Part shown: piece by piece, positions 53,015 to 61,466 of the stretch | How positions within the stretch are numbered: position 1 is the stretch's first letter | Layout: every line of letters begins with the position of its first letter | Assembly: GCF_004519335.1 (NCBI RefSeq) | Contig: NZ_SOZD01000001.1 | Coordinates: 434,001-498,000 of the forward strand | DNA: 64,000 nt | Reading direction: 5' to 3' | Source of the DNA: Jiella endophytica | GTDB taxonomy: Bacteria > Pseudomonadota > Alphaproteobacteria > Rhizobiales > Rhizobiaceae | Made by a program: the position numbers and the translations under genes | Notes under the pieces: model-generated | Told to the model about the DNA's origin: nothing | Database searches by the model: none | Seen by the model: only the letters and a program-made list of their open reading frames with translations

Positions 53015-54118
53015 TCAGTCCGTAAAACAGTCCTTCAGGCCGTCGGCGATGTTCTTGATCAGCGTCGGGTAGAGGTCGGGGCCGTCGGGCAGGTCGGCGC
53101 CGAGCGGGTCGAGCACGCCGGTCGTCGCCGAGGTGCCCTCGGTGATGGCCGCGACGACGCTCGGCTCGAATTCCGGCTCGGAGAACACGCAGGCCGCGTC
53201 GACGCTCGCCAGCTTGTCCTTGATCTCGCGGATGCGGGCAGCGCCCGGCGCCTTTTCGGGGCTGACGGTGATCGAGCCCGAGGCCGGAACGTCGAAGCGA
53301 TGCTCGAAATACTGATAGGCGTCGTGGAAGACGACGAAGGGCTTGTGGGGCACGCCGCCGAGTTCCGCGGATACCTCGTTCTCGAGCTTCTGCAGCCGCT
53401 CGCCATAGGCCTTCGCATTGGCCGCATAGGTGTCGGCGTGGTCGGGGTCGAGCTTTTCCAGCGTCGCGGCGATCGCCTTCGTCATCGCGGCGGCATTTTC
53501 CGGATCGAGCCAGACATGCTCGTTATAGGGATTGTCGCCGTGCTCGTGATCGTGGCCGTCATCGCCGTCATCGTGGTCGTCATGGGCCTCGGCCCTGCCG
53601 TGATCGTCGTCGTCGGAATCGAACATGCCGCCCTCGCGCGCCTTCAAGGGAACGACGCCGTCGGCATCCCACAGCCGCACGACGTCGCTCTTGCCGCCGA
53701 GGGCGTCGATCGGCTTGATCAGGAAGTTCTCGAGCTGCGGTCCGATCCAGAAGATCGCATCCGCTTCCGACAGCGCCGTCGCATCCGACGGCTTCAGCGC
53801 CGCGGTGTGCGGCGAGGCGGCGCCCTTGACGATCAGATAGGGCTCGCCGACGCCCTCCATGACGGCCGAGACCAGCGAGGCCACCGGCTTGATCGAGGCG
53901 ACCACCTTCGGCGCATCGGCGGCGTCGGCCGGCGAGGACGCCGCAAGACCGGCAATCAGGCTGCCGACCATGGCGATCGCAGGGGCGAAGCCGCGACCCG
54001 AAGCCTGCGTGGGCGAACCCTGCGCGCTGCCGGCAGCGACGCCGCGCGTCCTGGCCGTCCGGATCCTGCGGGACGGGGCCCTGCCGGCCGCTCCGGCCGG
54101 ATTTGAGGTGTTGGGCAT
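53015..54118 (-). CDS. znuA: Zinc ABC receptor ZnuA
   Basis: A 367-residue periplasmic zinc receptor. After an unusually long basic lead (about 45 residues, SRRIRTARTRG) and a hydrophobic segment ending SSPADA comes the fold VVASIKPVASLVSAVMEGVG. Metal histidines are expected in ASPHTAALKPSD, NEHVWLDPENA and VFHDAYQYFEH, with an acid in LDPLGADLPDGPD. Between the first two is a His/Asp-rich loop (DDDDHGRAEAHDDHDDGDDG) that scavenges or senses zinc, typical of ZnuA. ATG 54118 has GGAG seven bases upstream. It diverges from znuC over 70 nt. Confidence 0.95.
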   Translation of the reverse strand: MPNTSNPAGAAGRAPSRRIRTARTRGVAAGSAQGSPTQASGRGFAPAIAMVGSLIAGLAASSPADAADAPKVVASIKPVASLVSAVMEGVGEPYLIVKGAASPHTAALKPSDATALSEADAIFWIGPQLENFLIKPIDALGGKSDVVRLWDADGVVPLKAREGGMFDSDDDDHGRAEAHDDHDDGDDGHDHEHGDNPYNEHVWLDPENAAAMTKAIAATLEKLDPDHADTYAANAKAYGERLQKLENEVSAELGGVPHKPFVVFHDAYQYFEHRFDVPASGSITVSPEKAPGAARIREIKDKLASVDAACVFSEPEFEPSVVAAITEGTSATTGVLDPLGADLPDGPDLYPTLIKNIADGLKDCFTD

Positions 54119-54132
54119 CTAGCAACTCCGAT

Positions 54133-54167
54133 GTTATATCATTACACTAATTGCGTTATGCTATAAC
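54133..54167. promoter_or_regulatory. Two Zur-box-like palindromes between znuA and znuCB-zur
   Basis: GTTATGCTATAAC (54155-54167, arms GTTAT/ATAAC) and a less perfect GTTATATCATTAC (54133-54145) resemble the alphaproteobacterial Zur box TGTTATANNATAACA. They fill most of the 70-nt gap between the divergent starts, so zinc-loaded Zur, encoded at the end of the right arm, should repress both arms. Confidence 0.75.
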
Positions 54168-54188
54168 GTATGCGATAGCAAGCGGGCA

Positions 54189-55091
54189 ATGCGGATTTTT
54201 CGAAACACGGCAACGGCAATGAGACAGGAATCGACGGACGCCCTGATCGACATGCGCGGCGTCGGCGTCTTTCGGGCAGGGCGGTGGCTCGTCTCCGCCG
54301 TCGACCTGAAGATCGGGCGAGGCGAGATCATCACGCTGATCGGCCCCAACGGCTCCGGCAAGACGACGACCGCGAAGGCGGCGATCGGCGTCGTCAGGCC
54401 GGATGCCGGAACGGTGACGCGGGCGGCGGATCTCGTCGTCGGCTATGTTCCCCAGAAGCTGGCCGTCGACCGGTCGCTGCCGATGACGGTGACGCGGATG
54501 ATGACGCTGACGACGAAGGCCGATGCGTCGACCATCGGCGCGGCGCTGGAGCGGGTCGGCATCGCCCATCTTCACAAGGCGCAGGTCCACGACCTCTCCG
54601 GCGGCGAATTCCAGCGGGCGCTGCTGGCGCGGGCGATGCTGCGGCGGCCGGATCTCCTCGTTCTCGACGAGCCGGTGCAGGGCGTCGACTTTTCCGGCGA
54701 GGTGGCGCTCTACGAGCTGATCTCCGAGCTGAGGGACAGCGAGGGCTGCGCCGTCCTTTTGATCTCGCACGATCTCCATGTGGTGATGGCGCGCACCGAC
54801 CGGGTGCTCTGCCTCAACGGTCATGTCTGCTGTGCCGGCAGCCCGAGTTCGGTCGCCGCGTCGCCGGCCTATCGCCAGCTCTTCGGCGCGCGGGCGGCAG
54901 AGGCGCTGGCGGTCTATCGCCATCACCACGACCACACCCATCTGCCGGACGGGCGGATCGCCTATCCCGGCACGTCTGACCACGACCACGGCGCCTGCGG
55001 CCACGACCATCGCGGCGAGCCGCATGGCGCCGCGGTCAAGGAAGCCGGCGCCCCGGCCGCAGGCCGCAAGGCGGAGCACGACCATGCTTGA
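54189..55091 (+). CDS. znuC: Zinc ABC ATPase ZnuC with His-rich tail
   Basis: A 300-residue ATPase: Walker A LIGPNGSGKTT, Q-loop in VGYVPQKLAV, signature DLSGGEFQRALLARAM, Walker B LLVLDEPVQGVD and H-loop LISHDLHVV. The last 60 residues are histidine-rich (YRHHHDHTHL, DHDHGACGHDH, EHDHA), as in many rhizobial ZnuC, and may bind zinc. ATG 54189 is taken as start; ATG 54219 (eleventh codon) is possible, since no strong ribosome-binding site marks the first. The stop overlaps znuB by 8 nt. Confidence 0.93.
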   Translation: MRIFRNTATAMRQESTDALIDMRGVGVFRAGRWLVSAVDLKIGRGEIITLIGPNGSGKTTTAKAAIGVVRPDAGTVTRAADLVVGYVPQKLAVDRSLPMTVTRMMTLTTKADASTIGAALERVGIAHLHKAQVHDLSGGEFQRALLARAMLRRPDLLVLDEPVQGVDFSGEVALYELISELRDSEGCAVLLISHDLHVVMARTDRVLCLNGHVCCAGSPSSVAASPAYRQLFGARAAEALAVYRHHHDHTHLPDGRIAYPGTSDHDHGACGHDHRGEPHGAAVKEAGAPAAGRKAEHDHA

Positions 55092-55914
55092 CGACTTCTT
55101 CGTCCGCGCGCTCCTTGCCGGCGTCGGCATCGCCGTCGTCGCCGGCCCGCTCGGCTGCTTCGTCGTCTGGCGGCGGATGGCCTATTTCGGCGACACCATG
55201 GCCCATTCGGCGCTGCTCGGCATCGCGCTGTCGCTGGCGCTCGACTGGTCGCTGCTGATGTCGGTGTTCCTGATCTCGGCGCTGGTCTCGATGATCCTCG
55301 TCCTCCTGCAGCGGCGCGGCGGGCTCTCCACCGATTCGCTGCTCGGCATCCTCTCCCACGCGACCCTCGCCATCGGCCTCGTCTCGCTCGCCTTCATGCC
55401 CTGGGTCCGCGTCGATCTCCTCGGCTATCTCTTCGGCGACATCCTGGCGGTGACGAAATTCGATCTCGCGGTGATCTGGGGCGGCGCCGTCATCGTCGGG
55501 GCGGTGCTCCTCTTCCTCTGGCGCCCGCTGCTCGCCGGCACCGTCAACGCCGAGATCGCCGCCGCCGAAGGCCAGTCGCCGGAGCGGGCGCGGATCGCCT
55601 TCATGCTGGTGATGGCCTTCGTCATCGCCATTGCCATGAAGATCGTCGGCATCCTGTTGATCACCGCGCTCCTGATCATCCCGGCGGCAACGGCGCGGCG
55701 CTTCGCCACCTCGCCGGAAGTCATGGCGCTCCTTGCCGGGCTGTTCGGTGCGGCCGCCTCGACCGGCGGGCTCTATCTTTCGCTCGGCTGGGACACGCCG
55801 TCGGGACCGTCGATCGTCGTCGTCGCTCTGGCGATGTTCATTCTGGCGCTGTTGCCGCTGCCGGAAATTTCAGGCCGCATCGCCGCCGTCCGGCGACAGG
55901 GAGAGACATCGTGA
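55084..55914 (+). CDS. znuB: Zinc ABC permease ZnuB
   Basis: A 276-residue permease of the ABC-3 family with about seven to eight helices: ALLAGVGIAVVAGPLGCFVVWRRMAYFGDTMAHSALLG (quoted motifs: GCFVVWRRMAYFGDTMAHS), LLGYLFGDILAV, MKIVGILLITALLIIPAATAR. The FGDTMAHSALLG motif is the family signature. It forms the inner-membrane channel for zinc passed on by ZnuA. It overlaps both znuC (8 nt) and zur (GTGA), so the three are one translational unit. Confidence 0.94.
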   Translation: MLDDFFVRALLAGVGIAVVAGPLGCFVVWRRMAYFGDTMAHSALLGIALSLALDWSLLMSVFLISALVSMILVLLQRRGGLSTDSLLGILSHATLAIGLVSLAFMPWVRVDLLGYLFGDILAVTKFDLAVIWGGAVIVGAVLLFLWRPLLAGTVNAEIAAAEGQSPERARIAFMLVMAFVIAIAMKIVGILLITALLIIPAATARRFATSPEVMALLAGLFGAAASTGGLYLSLGWDTPSGPSIVVVALAMFILALLPLPEISGRIAAVRRQGETS

Positions 55915-56354
55915 CCGACCATCGCCCGCTGACCCGCAACCAGGCGCTGGTCCTGGAGACGCTCACCGCCTGCGAGGAGCCGCTCAGCGCCTATGCGATC
56001 CTCGACCGCCTGCGGGGCGAGGGGTTTCGCGCTCCGCTGCAGGTCTATCGCGCCCTCGACAAGCTGCTTCAGACCGGCCTCGTCCACCGCCTCGACAGCC
56101 TCAAGGCCTTCGTCGCCTGCGCGCATCCCCACGAGCATGGCGGCGAGGCGACGGTCGCCTTCGCGATCTGCGAGAATTGCGCCAGGGTCTGGGAGTTTTC
56201 CGATTCGACCATCGAGGACCGCTTCGAGGCTTGGGCGAAGGCCGAGAATTTCCTGACCCGGGCGACGACGATCGAAATTTCGGGCCTTTGCGCCGCCTGC
56301 CGAGAGGCCGGCGCTCCCGGCGAACCCGGCCAGCCCGGCGAACGCGGCGCCTGA
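55911..56354 (+). CDS. zur: Zinc-uptake regulator Zur (Fur family)
   Basis: A 147-residue Fur-family repressor: winged helix NQALVLETLTACEEPLSAYAILDRL and APLQVYRALDKLLQTGLVHRLDS, then the metal half FVACAHPHEHGGEATVAFAICENCARVWEF with the structural CxxC, and a second CxxC in GLCAACREA. A short GEPGQPGERGA tail closes it. With zinc it binds the Zur boxes upstream of znuA and znuC. GTG start overlapping the znuB stop. Confidence 0.93.
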   Translation: MTDHRPLTRNQALVLETLTACEEPLSAYAILDRLRGEGFRAPLQVYRALDKLLQTGLVHRLDSLKAFVACAHPHEHGGEATVAFAICENCARVWEFSDSTIEDRFEAWAKAENFLTRATTIEISGLCAACREAGAPGEPGQPGERGA

Positions 56355-56439
56355 GGACGCTTTTTGGGAATCCGCTGGGAATGAACGATGCGCGCTTGCG
56401 TGCCGGGAAAGCGCTCGTTATATACCGCGCCGCAGGTCA

Positions 56440-56516
56440 CGGAGTGTAGCGCAGCCTGGTAGCGCACCTCGTTCGGGACGAGGGGGTCGCAGGTTCAAAT
56501 CCTGCCACTCCGACCA
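56440..56516 (+). tRNA. tRNA-Pro (CGG)
   Basis: A 77-nt cloverleaf with encoded CCA: acceptor CGGAGTG/CACTCCG, D arm GCGCAGCCTGGTAGCGC, anticodon stem CCTCG/CGAGG with loop TTCGGGA (anticodon CGG), T arm GCAGGTTCAAATCCTGC. TTATAT at 56418-56423 is a plausible -10. A degenerate copy of its 3' end lies at 58086-58105. Confidence 0.95.
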
Positions 56517-56820
56517 GCAATCAAGAATTTCCCGATAACCCGATTCCTCCGGCGACAGCTTCGTTGCTCACCGGCGACGACCTCTTCGCCCTTCAGGGGG
56601 TGCCTTGCGCGTCGCTGCGCGAGATTGCTGCCGGTGTGACGACGTTCATTGTGCTCTTGGCGGCACTGATCGCACTTCTCGTCGCATTCAACCCGCGGGT
56701 CACTTGGCTTCCGGGGACGATGGGGTGCAATTTCCGACGAATGCGAATCACAGACCGACACGACGAGGAGGCCCGCGCGGCCAGTCGAGGGACTCCTGAC
56801 CACCGCCTGGCTCCCGGCTG
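56517..56820. other. Intergenic stretch between tRNA-Pro and the MFS gene
   Basis: A 304-nt gap. A plus-strand frame at 56564-56848 has one hydrophobic stretch (TTFIVLLAALIALLVAF) but no good start, overlaps the MFS gene and is not accepted. Nothing else seen. Confidence 0.4.
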
Positions 56821-58065
56821 GTGCAAGTGCGAATGCTCGAGACCGTGACGGCGCCGGTCAAAGATCACGCTTCGTCCCATGTCAACCTCACATGGCTCCT
56901 CGCCGAGACGACGGCGATCCAGGCGCTCGGCACCTCCGCGGTGCTGATCGTCCCGGCGCTCGCACCGGTGATTGCGGCAAATCTCGGCGTGCCGTCGAAC
57001 TATGCCGGCTACCAGGTCTCGGTGGTCTACGCGGCAGCGATGCTCTCGTCGCTGATGGGCGGCTCCTTCGTTGCCGCTTTCGGGCCATGTCGGACAGGGC
57101 AGATCGCGATGGCGCTGGTAGCCGCCGGCTCCCTGCTCGTCGGCATCCCGACCCTTGCCGGAATGATCTTCGGCTCGCTCGCCATCGGCCTTTCCTACGG
57201 GCTGATCAATCCCTCGGCCTCGCAGCTGCTTTTGCGCCACTCGCCGCCCGCAAGGCGCAATCTGTTCTTCTCGATCAAGCAGACGGGCGTTCCCATCGGG
57301 GGAATGATCGTCGGCATCGTCGGCGTGCGGCTGGCGGTCTCGGTCGGATGGAGCGCCGTCCTTTGGATGCTCGCGGCAACCGCGCTCGCTCTGATGCTGG
57401 CGCTGCAGCCGGCCCGCCGTGTCCTCGATGGGGAGCGGACGAGGCCGGAGAGCTTCCTGCGCTCCTCGATCGCCGGCTTCGAGATCATCCGCTCCAACCG
57501 ATCGCTGGTGCTCTTCGCCTCGACCTCGTTCTTCTTCTCGGCGATCCAGCTCTGCCTGGTGGCGTTTCTGGTCGTGCTCCTCGTCGAGGATCTGGACGTC
57601 GGTCTCGTCGAGGCCGGCGTGATCCTCGCGGCGGTTCAGGTGATGGGCGCGCTCGGGCGGATCGTCTGGGGTCTCGTCGCCGACCGGATCGGCAGCGGAT
57701 CGCTGGTGCTCGTCCTGCTCGCGGCGCTGATGGCGGCCGGCTCTGCGGCGGTCGCCCTGATCGGGTCCGCCGCGCCGCTGCCGATCGTCGTTGCGATCTT
57801 CATGCTGCTCGGCCTCTCGGCCGTCGGCTGGAACGGCGTCTATCTCTCCGAGATCGCCGGCCGCAGTCCCCCCAACGCCGCGGGCTCGGTGACCGGAACG
57901 GCCATGTTCATCACCTTCGCCGGTGTTCTCTTCGGCCCGACCCTCTTCTCGCTCGCCCATGGCGTGCTGGGAAGCTACATCGCGAGCTATGGCCTCCTCG
58001 CGGCATTCGGGGTGGCCGGCGGGGCGCTGGCGATCGCCGCAAGGCGCGCCTCGTCCTCTCGGTAG
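56821..58065 (+). CDS. Major facilitator superfamily transporter
   Basis: A 414-residue MFS protein with twelve helices. Features: an N-terminal lead, IQALGTSAVLIVPALAPVIAANLG, the post-helix-4/5 segment SLAIGLSYGLINPSASQLLL, FFSIKQTGVPIGGMIVGIVG (helix 5 with conserved prolines and glycines), and in the second half GRIVWGLVADRIGSG, the family's loop motif. The layout resembles the cyanate/nitrate-permease-like CynX branch of the superfamily; substrate unknown. The start may be GTG 56821 or ATG 56833. It lies between tRNA-Pro and a degenerate copy of the tRNA end. Confidence 0.85.
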   Translation: MQVRMLETVTAPVKDHASSHVNLTWLLAETTAIQALGTSAVLIVPALAPVIAANLGVPSNYAGYQVSVVYAAAMLSSLMGGSFVAAFGPCRTGQIAMALVAAGSLLVGIPTLAGMIFGSLAIGLSYGLINPSASQLLLRHSPPARRNLFFSIKQTGVPIGGMIVGIVGVRLAVSVGWSAVLWMLAATALALMLALQPARRVLDGERTRPESFLRSSIAGFEIIRSNRSLVLFASTSFFFSAIQLCLVAFLVVLLVEDLDVGLVEAGVILAAVQVMGALGRIVWGLVADRIGSGSLVLVLLAALMAAGSAAVALIGSAAPLPIVVAIFMLLGLSAVGWNGVYLSEIAGRSPPNAAGSVTGTAMFITFAGVLFGPTLFSLAHGVLGSYIASYGLLAAFGVAGGALAIAARRASSSR

Positions 58066-58085
58066 TCCACACATGAGACCGGCCG

Positions 58086-58105
58086 CAAATCCTGCCGCTT
58101 CGACA
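58086..58105 (+). repeat. Degenerate copy of the tRNA-Pro 3' end
   Basis: CAAATCCTGCCGCTTCGACA matches 17 of 20 positions of the tRNA-Pro 3' end at 56496-56515, starting with 11 identical bases. Together the two could be remnant attachment sites around 1.6 kb that contains only the MFS gene. Confidence 0.4.
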
Positions 58106-58125
58106 GGCTGCTCGACAGATCTGAT

Positions 58126-58150
58126 CCGGCGGGTCTGCTCGGCCCGCCGG
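58126..58150. terminator. Hairpin between convergent genes
   Basis: Eight-bp perfect arms CCGGCGGG / CCCGCCGG with a 9-nt loop, between the MFS and acyl-CoA synthetase stops. No T-run on either strand; bidirectional use is inferred. Confidence 0.5.
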
Positions 58151-58152
58151 CC

Positions 58153-59787
58153 TCAGCCGTCGATCATCTTGCGCAGGACGTATTTCTGGATCTTGCCGGT
58201 CGAGGTCTTCGGCACCTCGGCAAAACGGATCTCCCGCGGGCACTTGAAGCGCGCGAGCTTCTCCCGGCAGTGGGCGATCAGCTCGTCCTCGCTCGCCTGT
58301 CTGCCGGGCTTCAGTTCCACATAGGCAAGCGGCGTCTCGCCCCATTTGTCGTCCGGCTTGGCGACGACGGCCGCCGTCGCGACCGCCGGATGCTGGTAGA
58401 GCGCGTTCTCCACCTCGATCGAGGAGATGTTCTCGCCGCCGGAAATGATGATGTCCTTGGCTCGGTCCTTCAGCTCGATATAGCCGTCCTCGTGCATCAC
58501 CCCGAGGTCGCCGGAATGGAACCAGCCGCCGCGAAACGCTTCGGCCGAGGCGTCCGGGTTCTTCAGATAGCCGCGCATGACGATGTTGCCGCGGAACATG
58601 ACCTCGCCGATCGTCTCGCCGTCGGAGGGCACGGCCTCCATCGTCTCGGCGTCCATCACCGCGAGATCCTCGAGCGCCGGATAGCGCACGCCCTGGCGCG
58701 CCTTGCGGGCGGCCCGCTCGGGCCGCTCCAGGGCGTCCCACTCTTCCTTCCAGGCATTGACCACAGCCGGGCCGTAGGTCTCGGTCAGGCCGTAGAGATG
58801 GGTGACCTCGAAGCCGGCATCGCGCATGCCTGCAAGAACGGATTGCGGCGGCGGCGCCGCGGCGGTGTTGAAGGTCACCGTCTGCGCGAATTCCCGCTTG
58901 TCGCCCTCATCGGCATTGATCAGCGTCGCCATGACGATCGGCGCGCCGCAGAGATGGGTGACGCCGTGATCGGCGATGGCGTCGTACATCGCCTTCGCCC
59001 GCACCCATCTGAGGCACACATGGGTGCCGGCCTGCACCGCCAGGGTCCAGGGAAAGCACCAGCCGTTGCAGTGGAACATCGGCAGCGTCCAGAGATAGAC
59101 CGGCCGGCCGGTCATCTCCGCAGCGACGATGTTGGCATAGCCCATCAGCGCCGCGCCGCGATGGTGATAGACGACGCCCTTCGGATTACCCGTCGTTCCG
59201 GAGGTGTAGTTCAGCGAAATCGCGTCCCACTCGTCATCCGGCATCTGCCAGGCGAAATCCCGGTCGCCCTCGGCGACGAGCGCCTCGTATTCGAGCGCGC
59301 CGATGAGCTCGCCTTTCTTTGCGGGGGCGTCGGCTGGAAAGTCCGGGTCGTCATAGTCGACGACGAGGGGCGAGACCTCGGCCTTCTGGAGCGCCTCGGC
59401 CATGACGCCGGAAAACTCCCGGTCGACGATCACCACCTTGGCTTCGGAATGGTCGAGCTGGAAGGCGATGATCTCCGCGTCGAGGCGGGTATTGATCGAC
59501 AGGAGCACGGCGCCGGCCATCGGCACGCCGTGATGGGCCTCGAGCATCGCCGGGGTGTTCGACAGCATCACCGCGACCGTCTCGCCACGCGCCACGCCGC
59601 GCTTCGCCAGCGCCGAGGCAAGCTGCCGGGAGCGGGCGTAGAAGTCTTTATAGCTGCGCCGCAGCGATCCGTGGACGATGGCGATCCGTTCGGGGTGGAC
59701 CCTGGCCGCGCGCGACAGGAAGTTCAGCGGCGTCAGCGGCTGATAGTTGGCGGCATTCTTGTCGAGGTTGTCGTCGTAGATGCCCAT
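58153..59787 (-). CDS. AMP-forming acyl-CoA synthetase
   Basis: A 544-residue ANL-superfamily enzyme activating a carboxylic acid to its CoA thioester. Motifs: ATP loop LNYTSGTTGNPKGVVYHH near residues 188-205, TLPMFHCNGWCFPW, LYGLTETYGPAVVN (A5), HSGDLGVMHEDGYIELKDR (A7/A8) and the C-terminal lysine in TSTGKIQKYVLRK. The N-terminus NAANYQPLTPLNFLSRAARVHPER is typical of the group containing DmdB-type (methylmercaptopropionyl-CoA) and plant AAE-type ligases, so short or branched acids are more likely than long-chain fatty acids. ATG 59787 follows GGGAGG. The TauE/SafE gene is 62 nt upstream on the same strand. Confidence 0.9.
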   Translation of the reverse strand: MGIYDDNLDKNAANYQPLTPLNFLSRAARVHPERIAIVHGSLRRSYKDFYARSRQLASALAKRGVARGETVAVMLSNTPAMLEAHHGVPMAGAVLLSINTRLDAEIIAFQLDHSEAKVVIVDREFSGVMAEALQKAEVSPLVVDYDDPDFPADAPAKKGELIGALEYEALVAEGDRDFAWQMPDDEWDAISLNYTSGTTGNPKGVVYHHRGAALMGYANIVAAEMTGRPVYLWTLPMFHCNGWCFPWTLAVQAGTHVCLRWVRAKAMYDAIADHGVTHLCGAPIVMATLINADEGDKREFAQTVTFNTAAAPPPQSVLAGMRDAGFEVTHLYGLTETYGPAVVNAWKEEWDALERPERAARKARQGVRYPALEDLAVMDAETMEAVPSDGETIGEVMFRGNIVMRGYLKNPDASAEAFRGGWFHSGDLGVMHEDGYIELKDRAKDIIISGGENISSIEVENALYQHPAVATAAVVAKPDDKWGETPLAYVELKPGRQASEDELIAHCREKLARFKCPREIRFAEVPKTSTGKIQKYVLRKMIDG

Positions 59788-59849
59788 TTCGTCCTCCCGG
59801 AATGTCTCTGCCGTGCCGGTCTCCTGCCGACATCGCATGCCGGACGCCC

Positions 59850-60605
59850 TCAGAGAAGCGCCGTCAGGCCATCATAGGCCAGTTTCAGGCCGATCGGCAG
59901 CAGCATCCAGTAGATGATGCGGTAAAACACCGACGGGTCGGTCCGCCGGACCAGCCAGACGCCGGCGAGCGTCGCTGCCGGGGCGAGGGGCAAAAGCACC
60001 GCTGAGGTCGCGAGGTTTTCCGCCGAAAACTGGCCGAGCAGGAAATACGGCACCAGCTTCATCACGTTGACCGCCGCGAAGAACACCACCGAGGTTCCGG
60101 CAAAGACCGGCGGGTCGATCTTCAGGGGAACGACATAGACCTGAAAGGGCGGGCCGCCGGCATGGCTGACGAAGCTCGAGAAACCGGCGACGGCGCCCCA
60201 GAAGACGCCCTTCACCGGCTGTTGCGGCTTGGCCGCGCGCACCTGCCGCTGGCCGAGGAACCAGTTGGCGAAGAACCACAGCGCCAGGAGCCCGATGGTC
60301 AGGCGGAAGGCGTCTGGCGAGACCGAGGCCGCGGTGAGATAGCCGGCGACAACGCCGAAGGCGGCCGCCGGCAGCATGGTCGCGACGACTCCGCGATCGA
60401 ACCGGCCGCGCCAGGCGAAGAGGCCGACGACGTCCATGACGATGAGGATCGGCAACAGGACGCCGGCGGCGGTGACAGGGGGAACGGCGATCGCCATCAG
60501 CGGCACGCCGACGAGGGTGGCTGTGCCGCCGAATCCGCCTTTGGAAAGGCCGATCAGGATCACCGCCGGAATGGCGAGGGCGAAGAAGAGCGGGTCGCTG
60601 ATCAC
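59850..60605 (-). CDS. TauE/SafE-family permease
   Basis: A 251-residue membrane protein with about eight helices in two repeats: LAIPAVILIGLSKGGFGG starting the first (the GLSKGGF motif is typical), LLPILIVMDVVGLFAWRGRFDRG, and the second WGAVAGFSSFVSHAGGPPFQVY with the family GGPP motif. Members export or import sulfite, sulfoacetate or related C2 sulfonates; others have unknown anions. GTG 60605 begins the first helix. Adjacent to an acyl-CoA synthetase on the same strand, which could act on the transported acid; inference only. Confidence 0.85.
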   Translation of the reverse strand: MISDPLFFALAIPAVILIGLSKGGFGGTATLVGVPLMAIAVPPVTAAGVLLPILIVMDVVGLFAWRGRFDRGVVATMLPAAAFGVVAGYLTAASVSPDAFRLTIGLLALWFFANWFLGQRQVRAAKPQQPVKGVFWGAVAGFSSFVSHAGGPPFQVYVVPLKIDPPVFAGTSVVFFAAVNVMKLVPYFLLGQFSAENLATSAVLLPLAPAATLAGVWLVRRTDPSVFYRIIYWMLLPIGLKLAYDGLTALL

Positions 60606-60806
60606 GGGGCTTTGACGTCCTTTCGGGATCACCGGCTTAAATCGGCGGCAATCCGCCAGCAAGGGGAGGCCGGTTTGCGGGGCGCTGCGGTAACGGTGCG
60701 GCGCTCGGAGCGCCGGTGTGGTGGCTCCGGAAAGGCAATGCCGGTTACGGCCGCTCGCCGGGAGCCGCTTCACACTCCGACGCGTCTGGGGTATCGACGG
60801 TCCATC

Positions 60807-61466
60807 ATGATTTTCGAACCGATCCGATCCCGGCTGGTGCTCGTCACGACGCCGCTCCTTGATGCCGACGCGGAAGCCAGGATGCGCGCGGCGCTGTCCG
60901 GCGGCGACGTCGCCTCCGTGCTGATCGACCCGGCCGGGCAGGACGCTTCGGCCTTCCAGCGCTTTGCCGAGCGCCTGGTGCCGGCGATCCAGGCGGCGGG
61001 CGCGGCGGCGATCGTCGTCGACGACAGCCGCGTCGCCGGACGCAGCGGCGCCGACGGCCTGCACCTGTCCGGCGGCGATATCGAGGCGCTCGGCGAGGCG
61101 GTCTCCCGCTACCAGCCGAAGCTGATCGTCGGCGGGTCCGGCTTCACCACCCGCCACGAGGCCCTGGAAGCCGGCGAGCGGATGCCCGACTATCTGTTCT
61201 TCGGCCGTCTCGACGGCGACAACGAGCCGGAACCTCACCAGAAGAGCCTTGCTTTGGCAGAATGGTGGGCCGAGATCGTCGAGGTTCCCTGCATCCTGAT
61301 GGGCGGAAGCGACGTCGCGACCCTTGATGTCGCGGCATCGACGGGCGCGGAATTCGTCGCTTTGTCGCGGGCGGTCTTCGGCGAGGGCGCCGATCCGGCT
61401 GCCGTCGTCGCCGAAGCAAACCGCACCCTCGACGCGGTCTTCGAGCGGCTGTCCCATGCGAGCTGA
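60807..61466 (+). CDS. thiE: ThiE-like thiamine phosphate synthase family protein
   Basis: A 219-residue TIM-barrel protein of the ThiE/TenI family. Strand and loop marks: RLVLVTTPLLD, AIVVDDSRVAGRSGADGLHLSGG (conserved GADGxHL), KLIVGGSGFTTRHEALEAGE, DYLFFGRL and ILMGGSDVATLDVAASTGAEFVALSRAVF (phosphate site). Length and motifs fit ThiE, which joins the thiazole and pyrimidine phosphates, but the N-terminal pyrophosphate region is less typical, so a TenI-like or solitary paralogue role is possible. No thiC, thiG, thiO or TPP riboswitch is nearby. Its end overlaps the next gene by 11 nt. Confidence 0.72.
   Translation: MIFEPIRSRLVLVTTPLLDADAEARMRAALSGGDVASVLIDPAGQDASAFQRFAERLVPAIQAAGAAAIVVDDSRVAGRSGADGLHLSGGDIEALGEAVSRYQPKLIVGGSGFTTRHEALEAGERMPDYLFFGRLDGDNEPEPHQKSLALAEWWAEIVEVPCILMGGSDVATLDVAASTGAEFVALSRAVFGEGADPAAVVAEANRTLDAVFERLSHAS

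Noticed and set aside
56564-56848. A 94-codon plus-strand frame with one hydrophobic segment after tRNA-Pro
   Set aside because: Starts with TTG without a ribosome-binding site, overlaps the MFS gene, and the part after the helix does not look like protein.
60606-60806. TPP riboswitch before the ThiE-like gene
   Set aside because: No CTGAGA-type thi box or matching helices were found in the 201-nt gap.
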